Shown here: piece by piece, positions 1 through 8,742 of the stretch
Layout: the number at the start of each line of letters is the position of its first letter
Numbering within the stretch: position 1 is the stretch's first letter
Assembly (NCBI RefSeq): GCF_029023785.1
Contig: NZ_CP118955.1
Location: 866,501-930,500, forward strand
Source: Enterococcus faecium
GTDB taxonomy: Bacteria; Bacillota; Bacilli; Lactobacillales; Enterococcaceae
Length of the DNA: 64,000 nucleotides
Reading direction: 5' to 3'
Translations under genes and position numbers: made by a program
The notes under the pieces: model-generated
Told to the model about the DNA's origin: nothing
What the model saw: only the letters and a program-made list of their open reading frames with translations
Database searches by the model: none

Positions 1-701
1 AGTGTGTCATAAAGCCCTTCATCATTAAGATATTCTCGGATCGGTTCACTCGTTTCCTCGAGAGATTGGTGTACTTTCGGAAGATATAAAGGCAAGATAG
101 CGCTAAAAGTTAAGAAACAAATAAGCAGAACTGTAGTCAATGACTGGAATCGAGTGTTTCCCGACAACAACCGGATGGAGAAAAATTGCCTTGCTGCCAG
201 ATACACGAACAAAACAGTTACTACCGCAATCATTTCGTACAGTAAATCTTTTTTCCGAAAAACGGTAAGCATCATGAAGTAAGCCATCAAAGAAAGAAAG
301 GGTGCGTACCAATAGTCGTAATCCACGGTCAATGTAATAAATAAATAGATCAGCAACATTATGAGAAAAAAAGCTGTCTTTTCTGGCAAATAATAAAGTT
401 TACCTTGGGATAGATGGAAGAATTCCTCTGTAACTGACGAAAAAAACTGTAAGATCCATAATATGGAAAATGTCTTCGAAGGAAAATATAAAAACAAACA
501 ACCTATCATTACTGGCAAAGAAAGCAGCAAACGTACCCATTTTTTAGGAATACAGCAGACAATAAGGCATAGGACACCAATAGTTAGGATAAGAAGGTAG
601 CTGTTTTGCAATTGATTAGCTACTACAAATATCGGAGCACCTACACTTAGTATCACAAAGGAGTAAACGCCACGCAGCCATTTTTCCCGTTTAATCGTCA
701 A
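1..701 (-). CDS. Transglutaminase-type membrane protein, N-terminal part (runs off window)
   Basis: I read an open frame from a TTG at 701 to the window edge with no stop. It begins MTIKREKWLRGVYSFVILSV and contains about five or six hydrophobic segments separated by short basic loops, so it is an integral membrane protein. The start overlaps the stop of the DUF58 gene by 11 bases and has an AGGAGG eight bases upstream, which implies translational coupling. In many Firmicutes the third gene of a MoxR-DUF58 operon encodes a TgpA-like protein with a membrane N-terminus and an external transglutaminase domain. The catalytic domain would lie outside the window, so the family name rests on gene order. 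Confidence 0.6.
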   Translation of the reverse strand, partial: MTIKREKWLRGVYSFVILSVGAPIFVVANQLQNSYLLILTIGVLCLIVCCIPKKWVRLLLSLPVMIGCLFLYFPSKTFSILWILQFFSSVTEEFFHLSQGKLYYLPEKTAFFLIMLLIYLFITLTVDYDYWYAPFLSLMAYFMMLTVFRKKDLLYEMIAVVTVLFVYLAARQFFSIRLLSGNTRFQSLTTVLLICFLTFSAILPLYLPKVHQSLEETSEPIREYLNDEGLYDT

Positions 702-1763
702 TCCATTCACCTCCTGGCAATGAACATATCTTGTCTTTTTCTTGGACCATGAGTTGTTTTTCTACGAAATAAACAAGATAAACCGTTCGATCTTTTGACA
801 ATGTTTCAATAGCTTCTGAGACTTCAGGAGAATTCTCAGGAACAAAGAGGACGATTTGTTTTTTTGCATATTTTTTCAAGTGTGTGAAAAAAGCTTTCTC
901 ATCGCCAGCTTCCAAAGAAGCAAAATAGGTATGACCGGGGTCTTTGCCATGAAAGGCGCGGTTGCCTAATATCAGAAGTTCCGGCTGCTTTTCTTTTTTC
1001 AAATGCCATAAAGAAAAATACAAGTCTAGCAGAGGTTCAAATTTTGGACTGGGCGAACCCCAAAAGCAAAAAAGAGGAGAACATTCTTCTTCTTGATAAT
1101 CGTATTCACGGTATAACCACTCTTGAGTATGAGCAGACAATTTCCAATCGATTCGGTTGAAAGAATCACCTGGACGATAAGCGCGATGTTCCCGAAAATC
1201 AAGACCTCTTTGGTACGCGTTCAGCTGCTGTTTTTTTTCCAGAACTCTCTGTAATTTTTCTGCTTGAATCTTACAAAAAGCAGGCAGAACAGTCACAGGA
1301 AAAGAGATCTCTCTTTTTGCACTTTTTCTGAAAAGTCCTAGACTATCATAGGCTGTAAAAATGACAGTTAATGTTTCATGGCATCCTCTTTCTTTTGGCT
1401 GCCAAAGCAATTGGACTTCTTGCGGTTTATTTGTAAGAATCAAAATCTCTTGTTTTTTTCTGCAAAGATTGCTGGGAAGCCGATTTGTAAACGAGGGAGA
1501 AGTAAAGAAAAAGTTCTCTTTTTTGCTATGGAAAAAATAACCTGCATACTTTTTTTGCGATAAACGAGTGGCTGCAATGTACAAGTAACCGAAAGTTTCT
1601 TTAGAAAGCTGCTTAATGAAATCAAGCTCCATGATACATAAAGAGTAAAAAAGGCCAACAAGAACCAGCCTAAAGAATTGTTGAATACAAGAGCAAAAAG
1701 CACAATGATGAAATATACCAGAAATAACACAAAATTAATGAAATAATCTTTGATTTTTTCCAT
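691..1763 (-). pseudogene. DUF58 domain protein, frameshifted
   Basis: The gene should read from ATG 1763 to TAA 691 (about 357 residues), but the two halves lie in different frames. The first 107 codons give two membrane segments and a beta-rich region and stop at 1440. The second frame holds the DUF58 signature with YQRGLDFREHRAYRPGDS and RIDWKLSAHT. The frames meet at a run of seven A on the coding strand (1453-1459); eight A would restore one protein. DUF58 proteins accompany MoxR ATPases and have a von Willebrand-like fold. The cause could be a real deletion, phase variation at a homopolymer, or a sequencing error. The family call is firm; the functional state is not. Confidence 0.8.
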
Positions 1764-1776
1764 TGTCTACCTCAAT

Positions 1777-2721
1777 CTACCTCACAGGAATAGGAATTTG
1801 TGCAACAAGAGTATGAATGATTTGTTTCTTTTCGTCTTCCTTCAATGAACGATCGTAAAAAATCAGGCGATGGGAAAACACGTAAGGAACTAAATCCTGC
1901 AAATCTTTGGGCGTGACGTAATTTCTCCCATGGATTAAAGCATAAGCTTTTGCTGCCTGAATAAAGGAAAGGCTTCCTCGTGGACTGATGCCAAGCTGGA
2001 TGGCAGCATGACTTCTTGTTGCTGACACTAACTGCAAGGCATAAGATGCCACTTCGGGACTGACAAAGACATTCGCCACATTTGTTTTTATTTCTTCTAT
2101 TTCATAACTGTTCAATACTTCATTTAAGTTATCCAACACTTTTTCGAATTTATCCAAAAGTAGCAAAAGTTCGTCATCAAAAGAAGGATAACCGATTTGT
2201 AGTCGGAATAAAAAACGATCGAGCTGTGCTTCCGGCAAAGGATATGTTCCTTCGTACTCGATTGGATTTTGCGTAGCTAAGACAAAAAAATGATTGTCTA
2301 GAGGGTATGTATTGTTGTCGATCGTTGCATGATTCTCGGCCATTGCTTCTAAAAGTGCTGACTGAGTACGAGGAGTCGTACGATTGATCTCATCTGCCAA
2401 CAAGATCGTGGTAAAGATCGGTCTCGGACGAAATTCAAACTCTTTTGATTGTGAATTGTATACGGAAAAACCAAGAATATCACTAGGCAGCAGATCAGGA
2501 GTACATTGGACTCTGCTGAAGGTTCCCTGTACAGCTTTTGCTAGTGCTTTGACCAGTAACGTTTTACCTACACCGGGAATATCTTCGAATAAGACATGAC
2601 CACCTGCTAATAGGGCCACGATCATCAATTGGATAGTTGAACGTTTGCCGATGACCGCTTTTTCTAATTCTTATATCAACTGATCGATTTTTTGTTTGGA
2701 TTCTTCTATTTTTTCTTCCAT
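1777..2721 (-). pseudogene. MoxR-family AAA+ ATPase with early stop codon
   Basis: The full frame runs from ATG 2721, behind an AAGGTGAT ribosome site, but codon 17 is TAA (2671-2673). After the stop the frame continues ELEKAVIGKRSTIQLMIVALL, a typical MoxR N-terminus. Downstream are Walker A (EDIPGVGKT), Walker B (LLADEINRT), sensor 1 (ATQNPIEYEGT) and the arginine-containing LDRF segment. MoxR ATPases act as chaperones for partner proteins of the DUF58 and transglutaminase type, which follow here. Re-initiation at the Met-Met at 2628 could make a 283-residue protein that retains Walker A but lacks the VIG region. The stop codon is directly visible; whether any active protein is made is open. 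Confidence 0.85.
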
Positions 2722-2978
2722 TTTCACATCACCTTCTCATAAAATCACTATTTATTTCATTGTAATGGAAGGGAATACATCCTACAAGCAAAGTGATCTT
2801 ATTATGTTTTTTTAAAGTACATTCGTTTTGAAATGAGAATACGATTAAATTGAGTAAAATAAAAAATAATGAGGAAGATTTGCGTATTTAAATAAATAGA
2901 AAGGGAGTTTTTTATCTTTTTAGGAGTGAACCCATTTTGATCAAACAATATGTTTAGAAATCAGGTGAGAAATGATCG

Positions 2979-4268
2979 ATGAGATGGCAAAAACTATTAT
3001 CAAAAAATGCACAGAATTTATTTTCACTAATCAATCTAATGAAAGATTTGATCTGGCGAAAAGCTGATTTAGCTGAAGAACTGAAAATCGATGTTAAAAC
3101 AGTGGATCGGCATCTGAAACGTTTGGCGGAAAGCGACTGTCCCATTCAGCTGATTCTTCATAAGAAAACCGTTCAGTTAGTTTATGATCAAGGATATAGC
3201 GAACCTTATCTCTTGTTTGTTTTTCTGATCCAATCACCCCCGTTTTGTTTACTGAAAAATCTGCTATTGAATGAACCTTACGAGCAGAAGTACGATCGTT
3301 CTACGCAAGAGCGATTGAGAAAGTGGTTTGGCGAGTACCACCTTTCTTTTTCTTATAAAAAAGCACAGATCTTTGGTTCAGAAAGAAAAGTAAGATATCT
3401 GCTGTTTTGCTTTTTGAAAGATTTTCCGCATTTTTTTGCAGATGATGGAGAGCAGTCCTTTTCTGAGATGTTCATCCAATTATTGAAGCAAAGAAAGGAT
3501 CCGGCAGAAATCGAGATTTTAGGAGACAGTCGAACACTATTCTTTGAATTGTTTCCTGAATTGCTATTTAGAGAGGAGCAGATTTTGCCAATAAAAGAAA
3601 AAAATTATCTAGCAATTTTGCGCTTGAGCTGTAACCAGATTACTGAAAAGCGGTGGAAACGGATAGAAGAGACACAAGACTATCGGAAATTGACGATTGT
3701 GACTGAAAAGCTTGATTCGCTGTTTTGGCTGAATAGCGAATTTGAGAGCGAAAGCAAATCAAAGCTGACAAAAGTACTTTACCAAGAATGACTTCGTTAC
3801 GTAATTGGTATCCATGACCGGCTGATAGAAGAAGTTCGTTATTATCAGGAAACATTAGAAAAATTTCCCAATTCCAAAGATAAACTATATCAATTTCGGC
3901 TAGCGATCCAACAAGCACTTGCACACCCCGCAGTAGAGTGGGGGATGCTTTTACTGAAAACACTCCAGGAACGAGGGTATTTAGATGTCCACCCTCCTGA
4001 AGTGAAAATCGTCTTTTTTTTTCGCTATGAACACCAAGAAGCAAGAAGACTTGCTGGGGTACTGAACAAAACGCTAAGACATCGAAAACGGATCTCTATA
4101 CATGTATGTACTCGAAATAAGCCGCCTCGGTATGCAGATCTAGTGATCACCGATCATTTTTTTCCACTAGACCATAACGAAGATCAAAAAACGTATCTGT
4201 ACCATCCTTCATTTGGTATCGAAAGACTTCTTACCGATATCAATTACTGGTTAGGCAAAAACCGATAA
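2979..4268 (+). pseudogene. Mga-like transcriptional regulator interrupted by in-frame TGA
   Basis: ATG 2979 opens a 270-codon frame that ends at TGA 3789-3791. The same frame then continues without a break to TAA 4268, giving 429 codons in total. The N-terminus has a winged-helix segment (DLAEELKIDVKTVDRHLKRL, about residues 29-48). The middle resembles the PRD-like region of Mga/AtxA regulators. The C-terminus (VKIVFFFRYEHQEARRLAGV) resembles the EIIB-like end of that family. The gene is divergent from the moxR operon, so it may once have controlled it. With the stop, only the DNA-binding and central parts would be made. The Mga assignment comes from architecture and length and is moderately sure. 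Confidence 0.65.
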
Positions 4269-4341
4269 AACCTTTGGAAAAAAGATCAAAACAAGTCAGT
4301 CTGTGCTATAATAAAAAGCGATTAGTAAAGGAGGAAATCCA

Positions 4342-4911
4342 TTGGAATTAAAGAAATTAGAAGTTCCCACATCTTCGATCACAGAAGTGAAACGATCGCC
4401 GATGGATGTATTTGCTCAAGCGAGAGACGCGGGAACTGGCGTATATATATTTAATCGTGAAAAAGTAGCTGGCGTGATGCTGACCCAAGAACAATACGAA
4501 ACGCTCTTGCAAGAACTAGATGTCCTTCGTCAAACAGTGAAAGTGGAGAGGAAAGAACCAAAAGAAATAAACGAAGAACCTATTAACAAAACAGCTTCCG
4601 TCGTATCCAATGCTGAAGGGATGGAAGAGCTGGCCCAAACATTACAGCACTCGCTCATTACTGGTGTGACGATTACAGCAAAAAATCTAGATGAACGAAT
4701 GGTAGCACTAGGTTTTATTACGAAAAAGACCGGATTTGGCGGAGTCGTGGATATGCTTAGCGAGTTGATGGAAACTGGGAAAATCAACTACCAGTTAAGA
4801 AGAAAACCGCAAAATCGGACAATCATAGCTGAAATCATAGGAGAGCAAAACAGTCAATCTCAATTGATGGATAAAATCATCATCAAGAAAATTTTTCTAC
4901 ATGAGCTATAA
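4342..4911 (+). CDS. Phd/YefM-like antitoxin protein with extra C-terminal region
   Basis: The start is TTG 4342, seven bases after GGAGGA, behind an extended -10 (TG-C-TATAAT, 4303-4311). Residues 10-60 fit the Phd/YefM antitoxin fold: a short strand, [20 protein letters not shown], then [15 protein letters not shown]. Such proteins bind DNA and neutralise a partner toxin. At 189 residues it is about twice the usual length; the rest is a charged linker and a region I do not recognise (about residues 90-175). No toxin gene lies next to it. The last residues ([11 protein letters not shown]) look unnatural and the neighbouring short frame at 4901 reads like a displaced C-terminus, so the end may be frameshifted. 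Confidence 0.5.
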   Translation: MELKKLEVPTSSITEVKRSPMDVFAQARDAGTGVYIFNREKVAGVMLTQEQYETLLQELDVLRQTVKVERKEPKEINEEPINKTASVVSNAEGMEELAQTLQHSLITGVTITAKNLDERMVALGFITKKTGFGGVVDMLSELMETGKINYQLRRKPQNRTIIAEIIGEQNSQSQLMDKIIIKKIFLHEL

Positions 4912-4984
4912 GAAAACCATGTTCGCACTTCTAGGCAAGCCAGGCTTTGAAGACCTTGCCAAAGAATTGAACGAACGCCTTTAA
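4901..4984 (+). other. Short 27-codon frame, possible displaced gene end
   Basis: ATG 4901 to TAA 4984 encodes [20 protein letters not shown] followed by KELNERL. It overlaps the end of the Phd-like gene in another frame and has no good ribosome site. The amphipathic, orderly composition suggests the true C-terminus of the upstream protein after a one-base slip, or a relic. It may also be chance. Confidence 0.25.
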
Positions 4985-5048
4985 GATAAGGGTTTTTCGC
5001 TAGATTTAAAAAATCAGTGATAGAAACATGTTCGCTTATAAATAAAAT

Positions 5049-5069
5049 TAGTGATAGTTTTAGTGATAG
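5049..5069. repeat. Putative attachment-site repeat, left copy
   Basis: TAGTGATAGTTTTAGTGATA lies just beyond the 3' end of the integrase relic, where attachment sites of tyrosine-recombinase phages are usually found. Nineteen of 20 bases recur at 10771-10790. The motif is itself a tandem of TAGTGATAG, so the match is weaker evidence than its length suggests. Confidence 0.4.
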
Positions 5070-5076
5070 TGAGCTT

Positions 5077-5106
5077 AAAAAAGCACTCAATTTGAGTGCT
5101 TTTTTA
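5077..5106 (-). terminator. Terminator of the integrase relic
   Basis: AAGCACTCAA and TTGAGTGCTT form a stem flanked by A and T runs, so it can end transcription from either side. It overlaps the last codons of the integrase fragment. Confidence 0.7.
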
Positions 5107-5345
5107 TTTGCTCTTCTATATAGTTTTCTAGTTGATTCATTGATCTTTTTTTCACTTCGGGAGAAATATGGGCATAGACTTGTGTAGTGGAAACATCTTT
5201 ATGACCTAAAAAATCTTTGATATCTTCTAAAGGTATTCCTGCTTGTCTCGTTCTAGCTGAAAAAGCAAAACATAATGTTGGTGTTTTCCTTTCAGCATAT
5301 CTATCAGCAAGATGTAGAGTAGGACAACCTCGTGAGCCAAAAGTC
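5087..5345 (-). pseudogene. Phage tyrosine integrase, C-terminal fragment
   Basis: The last 60 codons read TRQAGIPLEDIKDFLGHKDV then STTQVYAHISPEVKK. This is the end of a tyrosine recombinase, with the LGH box and the catalytic tyrosine of the QVYAH motif. The upstream residues (HLADRYAERKTPTLCFAFSA) do not match the usual HDLRHT box, so the catalytic Arg-His part is lost or scrambled. Upstream sequence is replaced by the lysin fragment near 5345. It cannot be active. Confidence 0.75.
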
Positions 5346-5347
5346 CT

Positions 5348-6040
5348 GTGCAAATCGAGTTACAACACACACATGATAAAGAAACTTTTGAAAAGAACTA
5401 TAAAGTATACGTTGAATTGGCAAGAGATTCAGCAATGAAATATGGTATTCCATTAACATTAGACACTCCTTATAACCAACCAGGAATCAAATCGCATTTA
5501 TGGGTAACACAAAATATTTGGGGCGATCATACAGATCCTTACGGTTATCTTTCTGAAATGGGTGTAAGTAAAGAAAAACTAGCCTATGATTTGGCTCATG
5601 GTTTTACGGATGATAATCCAACTACTTCGGAGGATAAACCAGTAATTGATCCAACTCGAGCAGGTGCTGCAAATTCTACGCTGACAGATGGAACAAATTA
5701 CGCCCACATTGATCAGTTCGGAGAAATCGAAAACGCAAACTTGCATGTAGCTGGATGGCACATTGCTAATTATAAATACGAGTATATTTTCATTATGGAC
5801 TACAATACTGGAAAAGAACTAGCTAGAGTAAGAGCTGATGGGATTTATAGACCAGACGTAAATCAAGCTTATAATACTTTAGGAAATGTTGGCTATCATG
5901 TATCTTTCAATATGCGTGATTTCCCTAATAAGAAAGTATACGTCATGATGCGTGCGACAAACGATCCAGAAGGAAATACTAAGGGTGGAGCACAAGATTT
6001 TCATGACAAGCGTTGGTATTTAAATATTCCACAACGATAA
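5348..6040 (+). pseudogene. Phage endolysin (amidase), N-terminally truncated
   Basis: The frame begins in the middle of an amidase_2 (PGRP-type) N-acetylmuramoyl-L-alanine amidase domain: IELQHT, then YGIPLTLDTP, GIKSHLWVTQ and WGDHTDPYGYL. The HTDP histidine is a zinc ligand in this family. After a linker (about residues 95-125) comes a beta-rich domain (LHVAGWHIANYKYEYIFIMD) of a type seen at the C-terminus of lysins from lactic acid bacteria, probably wall-binding. The first zinc ligand and perhaps 80 residues are missing. A GTG at 5348 could start translation, but there is no convincing ribosome site. The truncation point faces the integrase fragment, so one deletion probably removed the prophage interior. 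Confidence 0.75.
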
Positions 6041-6151
6041 AAAATCCCCCCCTCTTTGAGGGGCGGTACATAAAAATGGATAGGCTACAATTAACTAGAC
6101 AGAAAAATTAAGGTGTGTAGACTAGAAGAAAACATACCAGGAGGAATTTTT

Positions 6152-6442
6152 ATGTCTAAGAGAACACGAAGAACTTTTTCACAAGAATTCAAGCAACAAA
6201 TCGTCAATCTTTACTTAGCTGGAAAGCCACGTGTAGAAATCATTCGAGAATATGAACTAACGGCTTCAGCATTTGACAAATGGGTAAAGCAATCTAAAAC
6301 GAGTGGTTCATTCAAAGAAAAAGATAATCTTACGCCTGAACAAAAAGAATTGTTAGAACTACGTAAAAGAAACCAGCAATTAGAAATGGAAAATGATATT
6401 TTAAAGCAAGCAGCGCTGATATTCGGACGAAGAGACAAGTAA
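6152..6442 (+). CDS. IS3-family transposase OrfA
   Basis: A 96-residue protein with an N-terminal helix-turn-helix (FSQEFKQQIVNLYLAGKPRV, then ELTASAFDKWVKQ) and a C-terminal leucine-zipper-like helix (LELRKRNQQLEMENDILKQA). AGGAGG stands seven bases upstream of ATG 6152. In IS3 elements OrfA binds the ends and is joined to OrfB by a -1 frameshift. Homologous ends are seen in many Gram-positive IS3 members. Confidence 0.85.
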   Translation: MSKRTRRTFSQEFKQQIVNLYLAGKPRVEIIREYELTASAFDKWVKQSKTSGSFKEKDNLTPEQKELLELRKRNQQLEMENDILKQAALIFGRRDK

Positions 6443-6477
6443 TCGATGCGAATAAGCATCTTTACCCTATATCAGCG

Positions 6478-7314
6478 ATGTGCAGAATATTAGGTCTATC
6501 ACGTCAGTCCTATTATTATCAATCAAAACCAAAGAAAGACGAATCAGAACTTGAAGAAGTAGTCGCTGAAGAATTTATCCGCAGCCGAAAGGCCTACGGC
6601 TCAAGAAAAATAAAAAAAGCCTTATCAAAACGAGGCATTCAGATCAGCCGACGAAAAATTAGTAGAATCATGAAAAATAGAGGATTAAAATCGAGCTATA
6701 CTGTTGCTTATTTTAAAGTACATCATTCTACTTGCAATGAAGCCAAAACGACAAACGTATTGAATCGTAAATTCTTAAGAGACAACCCATTAGAAGCGAT
6801 CGTAACAGACTTGACTTATGTACGAGTCGGGAAAAAATGGAATTATGTCTGTTTCATTTTGGATCTGTTCAATCGAGAAATTCTCGGCTATTCTTGTGGA
6901 GAACATAAAGATGCCGTTCTAGTAAAAAAAGCATTTAGCCGTATCAAACAACCTCTGACAGAGGTTGAGATTTTTCATACTGATCGTGGAAAAGAGTTTG
7001 ATAACCAAGCTATTGATGAATTATTAACAACTTTTGACATCAATCGATCATTGAGTCATAAAGGCTGTCCTTTTGATAATGCCGTAGCTGAATCAACTTA
7101 TAAGTCGTTGAAGGTAGAATTTGTCTATCAATACACATTTGAAACCTTACAACAATTGGATTTGGAGTTATTTGACTATGTCAATTGGTGGAACCACCTT
7201 CGGTTGCACGGTACACTTGGCTACGAGACACCGGTTGGTTACCGTAACCAGAGATTGGCGCAGCGAATCCTTGATAATGAGCTCGGATGTGCTAACGCTA
7301 GCGAGGCAGTCTAA
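6478..7314 (+). CDS. IS3-family transposase OrfB (DDE integrase)
   Basis: 278 residues with the rve integrase core. The catalytic acidic residues are in VTDLTYV, FHTDRGKEF and, after a conserved spacing, NAVAESTYKSLK. An HTH_21 region precedes them (SRKAYGSRKIKKALSKRG). The natural N-terminus probably lies upstream in the OrfA overlap, reached by ribosomal frameshift. The C-terminal tail after GTLGYETPVGYRNQ is unusual and runs into a hairpin, so the last 15 residues may not be part of the ancestral protein. Confidence 0.85.
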   Translation: MCRILGLSRQSYYYQSKPKKDESELEEVVAEEFIRSRKAYGSRKIKKALSKRGIQISRRKISRIMKNRGLKSSYTVAYFKVHHSTCNEAKTTNVLNRKFLRDNPLEAIVTDLTYVRVGKKWNYVCFILDLFNREILGYSCGEHKDAVLVKKAFSRIKQPLTEVEIFHTDRGKEFDNQAIDELLTTFDINRSLSHKGCPFDNAVAESTYKSLKVEFVYQYTFETLQQLDLELFDYVNWWNHLRLHGTLGYETPVGYRNQRLAQRILDNELGCANASEAV

Positions 7315-7372
7315 CTTTAACTGTTAGCTCCTGCCGAAGATCGTCACATCCGAGGAGGCTCATTGTCAAGGA
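7268..7372. repeat. Long imperfect hairpin at the IS3 right end
   Basis: TCCTTGATAATGAGC and TCGGATGTG (7268-7291) pair with CACATCCGA and GCTCATTGTCAAGGA (7345-7372), with a three-base bulge. Inside, GGCAG pairs with CTGCC and CTAAC with GTTAG. The whole 105 bases can fold into one long stem. It may be an IS end, a miniature palindromic repeat, or a regulatory RNA. Confidence 0.6.
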
Positions 7373-7677
7373 CAATCGGAATAGCATACGGAAAGAAGTT
7401 CTGCACCTTATAAAATTTGTCAAAAAAACTGTTGCCATTCCAAAATTTATTATTTAGATTCTATAAACATGTGCAACTTATCTAACAACAAAGTATATAT
7501 TCTACAGAAGTAAACAAATAGCTTATATTTTAGGATGTACACAAATTGACAAGTATAATAAAACTTTGATAAAATACAAATGTTTTTTTATTTTTATATG
7601 TGATTAGTTAGAACTTACTTAAATCCTATTATAATATTTTTGTTAATGATTTTAATAAAATGATTGGAGAGAAAATG
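7373..7677. other. AT-rich gap without a recognisable gene
   Basis: About 300 bases of AT-rich sequence between the IS3 hairpin and the DUF4231-type gene. I see no gene, and nothing beyond a possible promoter for the next gene (TATAAT-like ATTATAATATT near 7629-7639). Confidence 0.5.
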
Positions 7678-8091
7678 ATGGATCAAAAAGCGTTTATCGA
7701 ATCTATTGATTCTACAATCGATAGATTAAAAAAAGAAATTCGATTTTATAATAGAGTAATTGGTATCGGAAATATTATAAAAATAGTCTTATCAGCTAGT
7801 ATCCCAATATTAATTGATCAGGCTTCCGAACACAGGTCTTTACTATTGATTGTTTCAATTGCTTCAGCAATAATTACAATTATACAAAGTGGGATGTCTG
7901 CATTTAATTATCAAGATAAAGTACAGACTTCGACAGAGTTATTAATGAAAATTGAAAAAGAAAAGTTGTTATATATAACGAAAACATCCCCATATAATAA
8001 AACAGATGAAGAAAATTTCCATTTAATCGTTACAACCCTTCAAACTGAATTAAATGATATTATCTCTGATTTTAATCAAGTTAATAACTAA
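7678..8091 (+). CDS. DUF4231/SLATT-like membrane protein
   Basis: The start is ATG 7678, seven bases after GGAGAG; ATG 7675 is also possible. It encodes 137 residues: an amphipathic helix (FIESIDSTIDRLKKEIRFYN), two membrane segments (about residues 30-70, IIKIVLSASIPILI and LLLIVSIASAIITII), then a cytoplasmic helical tail with ELLMKIEKEKLLYITKTSPY. This order, two helices followed by a KEK..Y...Y motif, matches DUF4231/SLATT proteins. Some SLATT proteins are membrane effectors in defence systems. No sensor partner is visible here. It lies in a prophage remnant, lower in GC than the core genes, and ends at a strong terminator. Confidence 0.6.
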   Translation: MDQKAFIESIDSTIDRLKKEIRFYNRVIGIGNIIKIVLSASIPILIDQASEHRSLLLIVSIASAIITIIQSGMSAFNYQDKVQTSTELLMKIEKEKLLYITKTSPYNKTDEENFHLIVTTLQTELNDIISDFNQVNN

Positions 8092-8137
8092 AAATTTATT
8101 TAATTAGAAAGTAGTGCAGATAATACTAATTGTACAA

Positions 8138-8199
8138 TTAAGAAAAGAGATAAGACTTTACATTCCTAAAAAAATGTAAAGTCTTATCTCTTTTCTTAA
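8138..8199 (+). terminator. Strong terminator with 27-bp perfect stem
   Basis: TTAAGAAAAGAGATAAGACT and seven more bases (8138-8164) are perfectly repeated in inverse at 8173-8199, with an eight-base loop. The arms start and end in A- and T-rich runs, so it can work in both directions. It follows the DUF4231-type gene by 46 bases. Confidence 0.8.
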
Positions 8200-8322
8200 T
8201 GCTATAAATTCATAATAACATTATGGACAATAAATTTAAAATTTATTCAGACTGTAGACAAACTCCTAAATTTAGAGTGTTGTTTGCAGTCTGACGACTC
8301 AAAAATGAGTCGTATAAATCAA

Positions 8323-8580
8323 TTATAGTAATAAGTCATTGATTTCTTTAAATTCTTTATCAAGTTCTTTTTCATCATATTTTTCATATTTATCAGCTTC
8401 ATGAAGAACTTTTTTAATTTCATGAATAGCCTTTCGTTCAACTAACCATTTTTTTAGGTTATGTTTTTTTTCTGGATTTTCAGATAACGTATCAAGTTCG
8501 TCTAACTCTTTATCCAGTTTATTGACAACAGAAACAATTTTGTTTACAACTTTTTCTTCTTTGTTTTCTAAATTTGACAT
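8323..8580 (-). CDS. Small charged helical protein of unknown function (copy 1)
   Basis: 85 residues, almost wholly charged and helical (KLDKELDELDTLSENPEKKH; YEKYDEKELDKEFKEINDLL). There is no signal peptide or membrane segment. I do not recognise the family. It is divergent from bsh with 162 bases between the starts. A GGACGTGA sequence precedes the ATG. The stop codon differs from copy 2 (TAA here, TGA there) because the duplicated segment ends just before it. Confidence 0.55.
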   Translation of the reverse strand: MSNLENKEEKVVNKIVSVVNKLDKELDELDTLSENPEKKHNLKKWLVERKAIHEIKKVLHEADKYEKYDEKELDKEFKEINDLLL

Positions 8581-8742
8581 TTATCTTCACGTCCTTTTTA
8601 TTTGATAATTTAAGTATAGAACTTTGATATAGTTTATACAAATAAAAACGCTTCTTTGTGTATTCTGTGCTTTTCTTTTGGAATGAGGAAAACTTTGGAG
8701 TAATATGAACGTGGACAGAAAAATATTTAGGAGGAATAAACT

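Larger units (their letters stand above)
6076..7335 (+). mobile_element. IS3-family insertion sequence
   Basis: Two overlapping-style frames (orfA 6152, orfB 6478) sit between imperfect inverted ends: about 6078-6098 on the left (GGATAGGCTACAATTAACTA) pairs with about 7308-7335 on the right. The right boundary is not certain because a larger hairpin (7268-7372) spans it. The element lies directly behind the lysin relic. Confidence 0.7.

Noticed and set aside
1440..1470. Programmed frameshift in the DUF58 gene at the A7 run
   Set aside because: No stimulatory structure or internal ribosome site is evident and DUF58 genes are not known to need frameshifting; kept only as a remote option beside mutation or phase variation.
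2671..3791. The in-frame TAA and TGA codons as recoding or selenocysteine sites
   Set aside because: No stem-loop of SECIS type follows, no selenoprotein family is involved, and three unrelated genes are affected; simple nonsense mutation is more likely.
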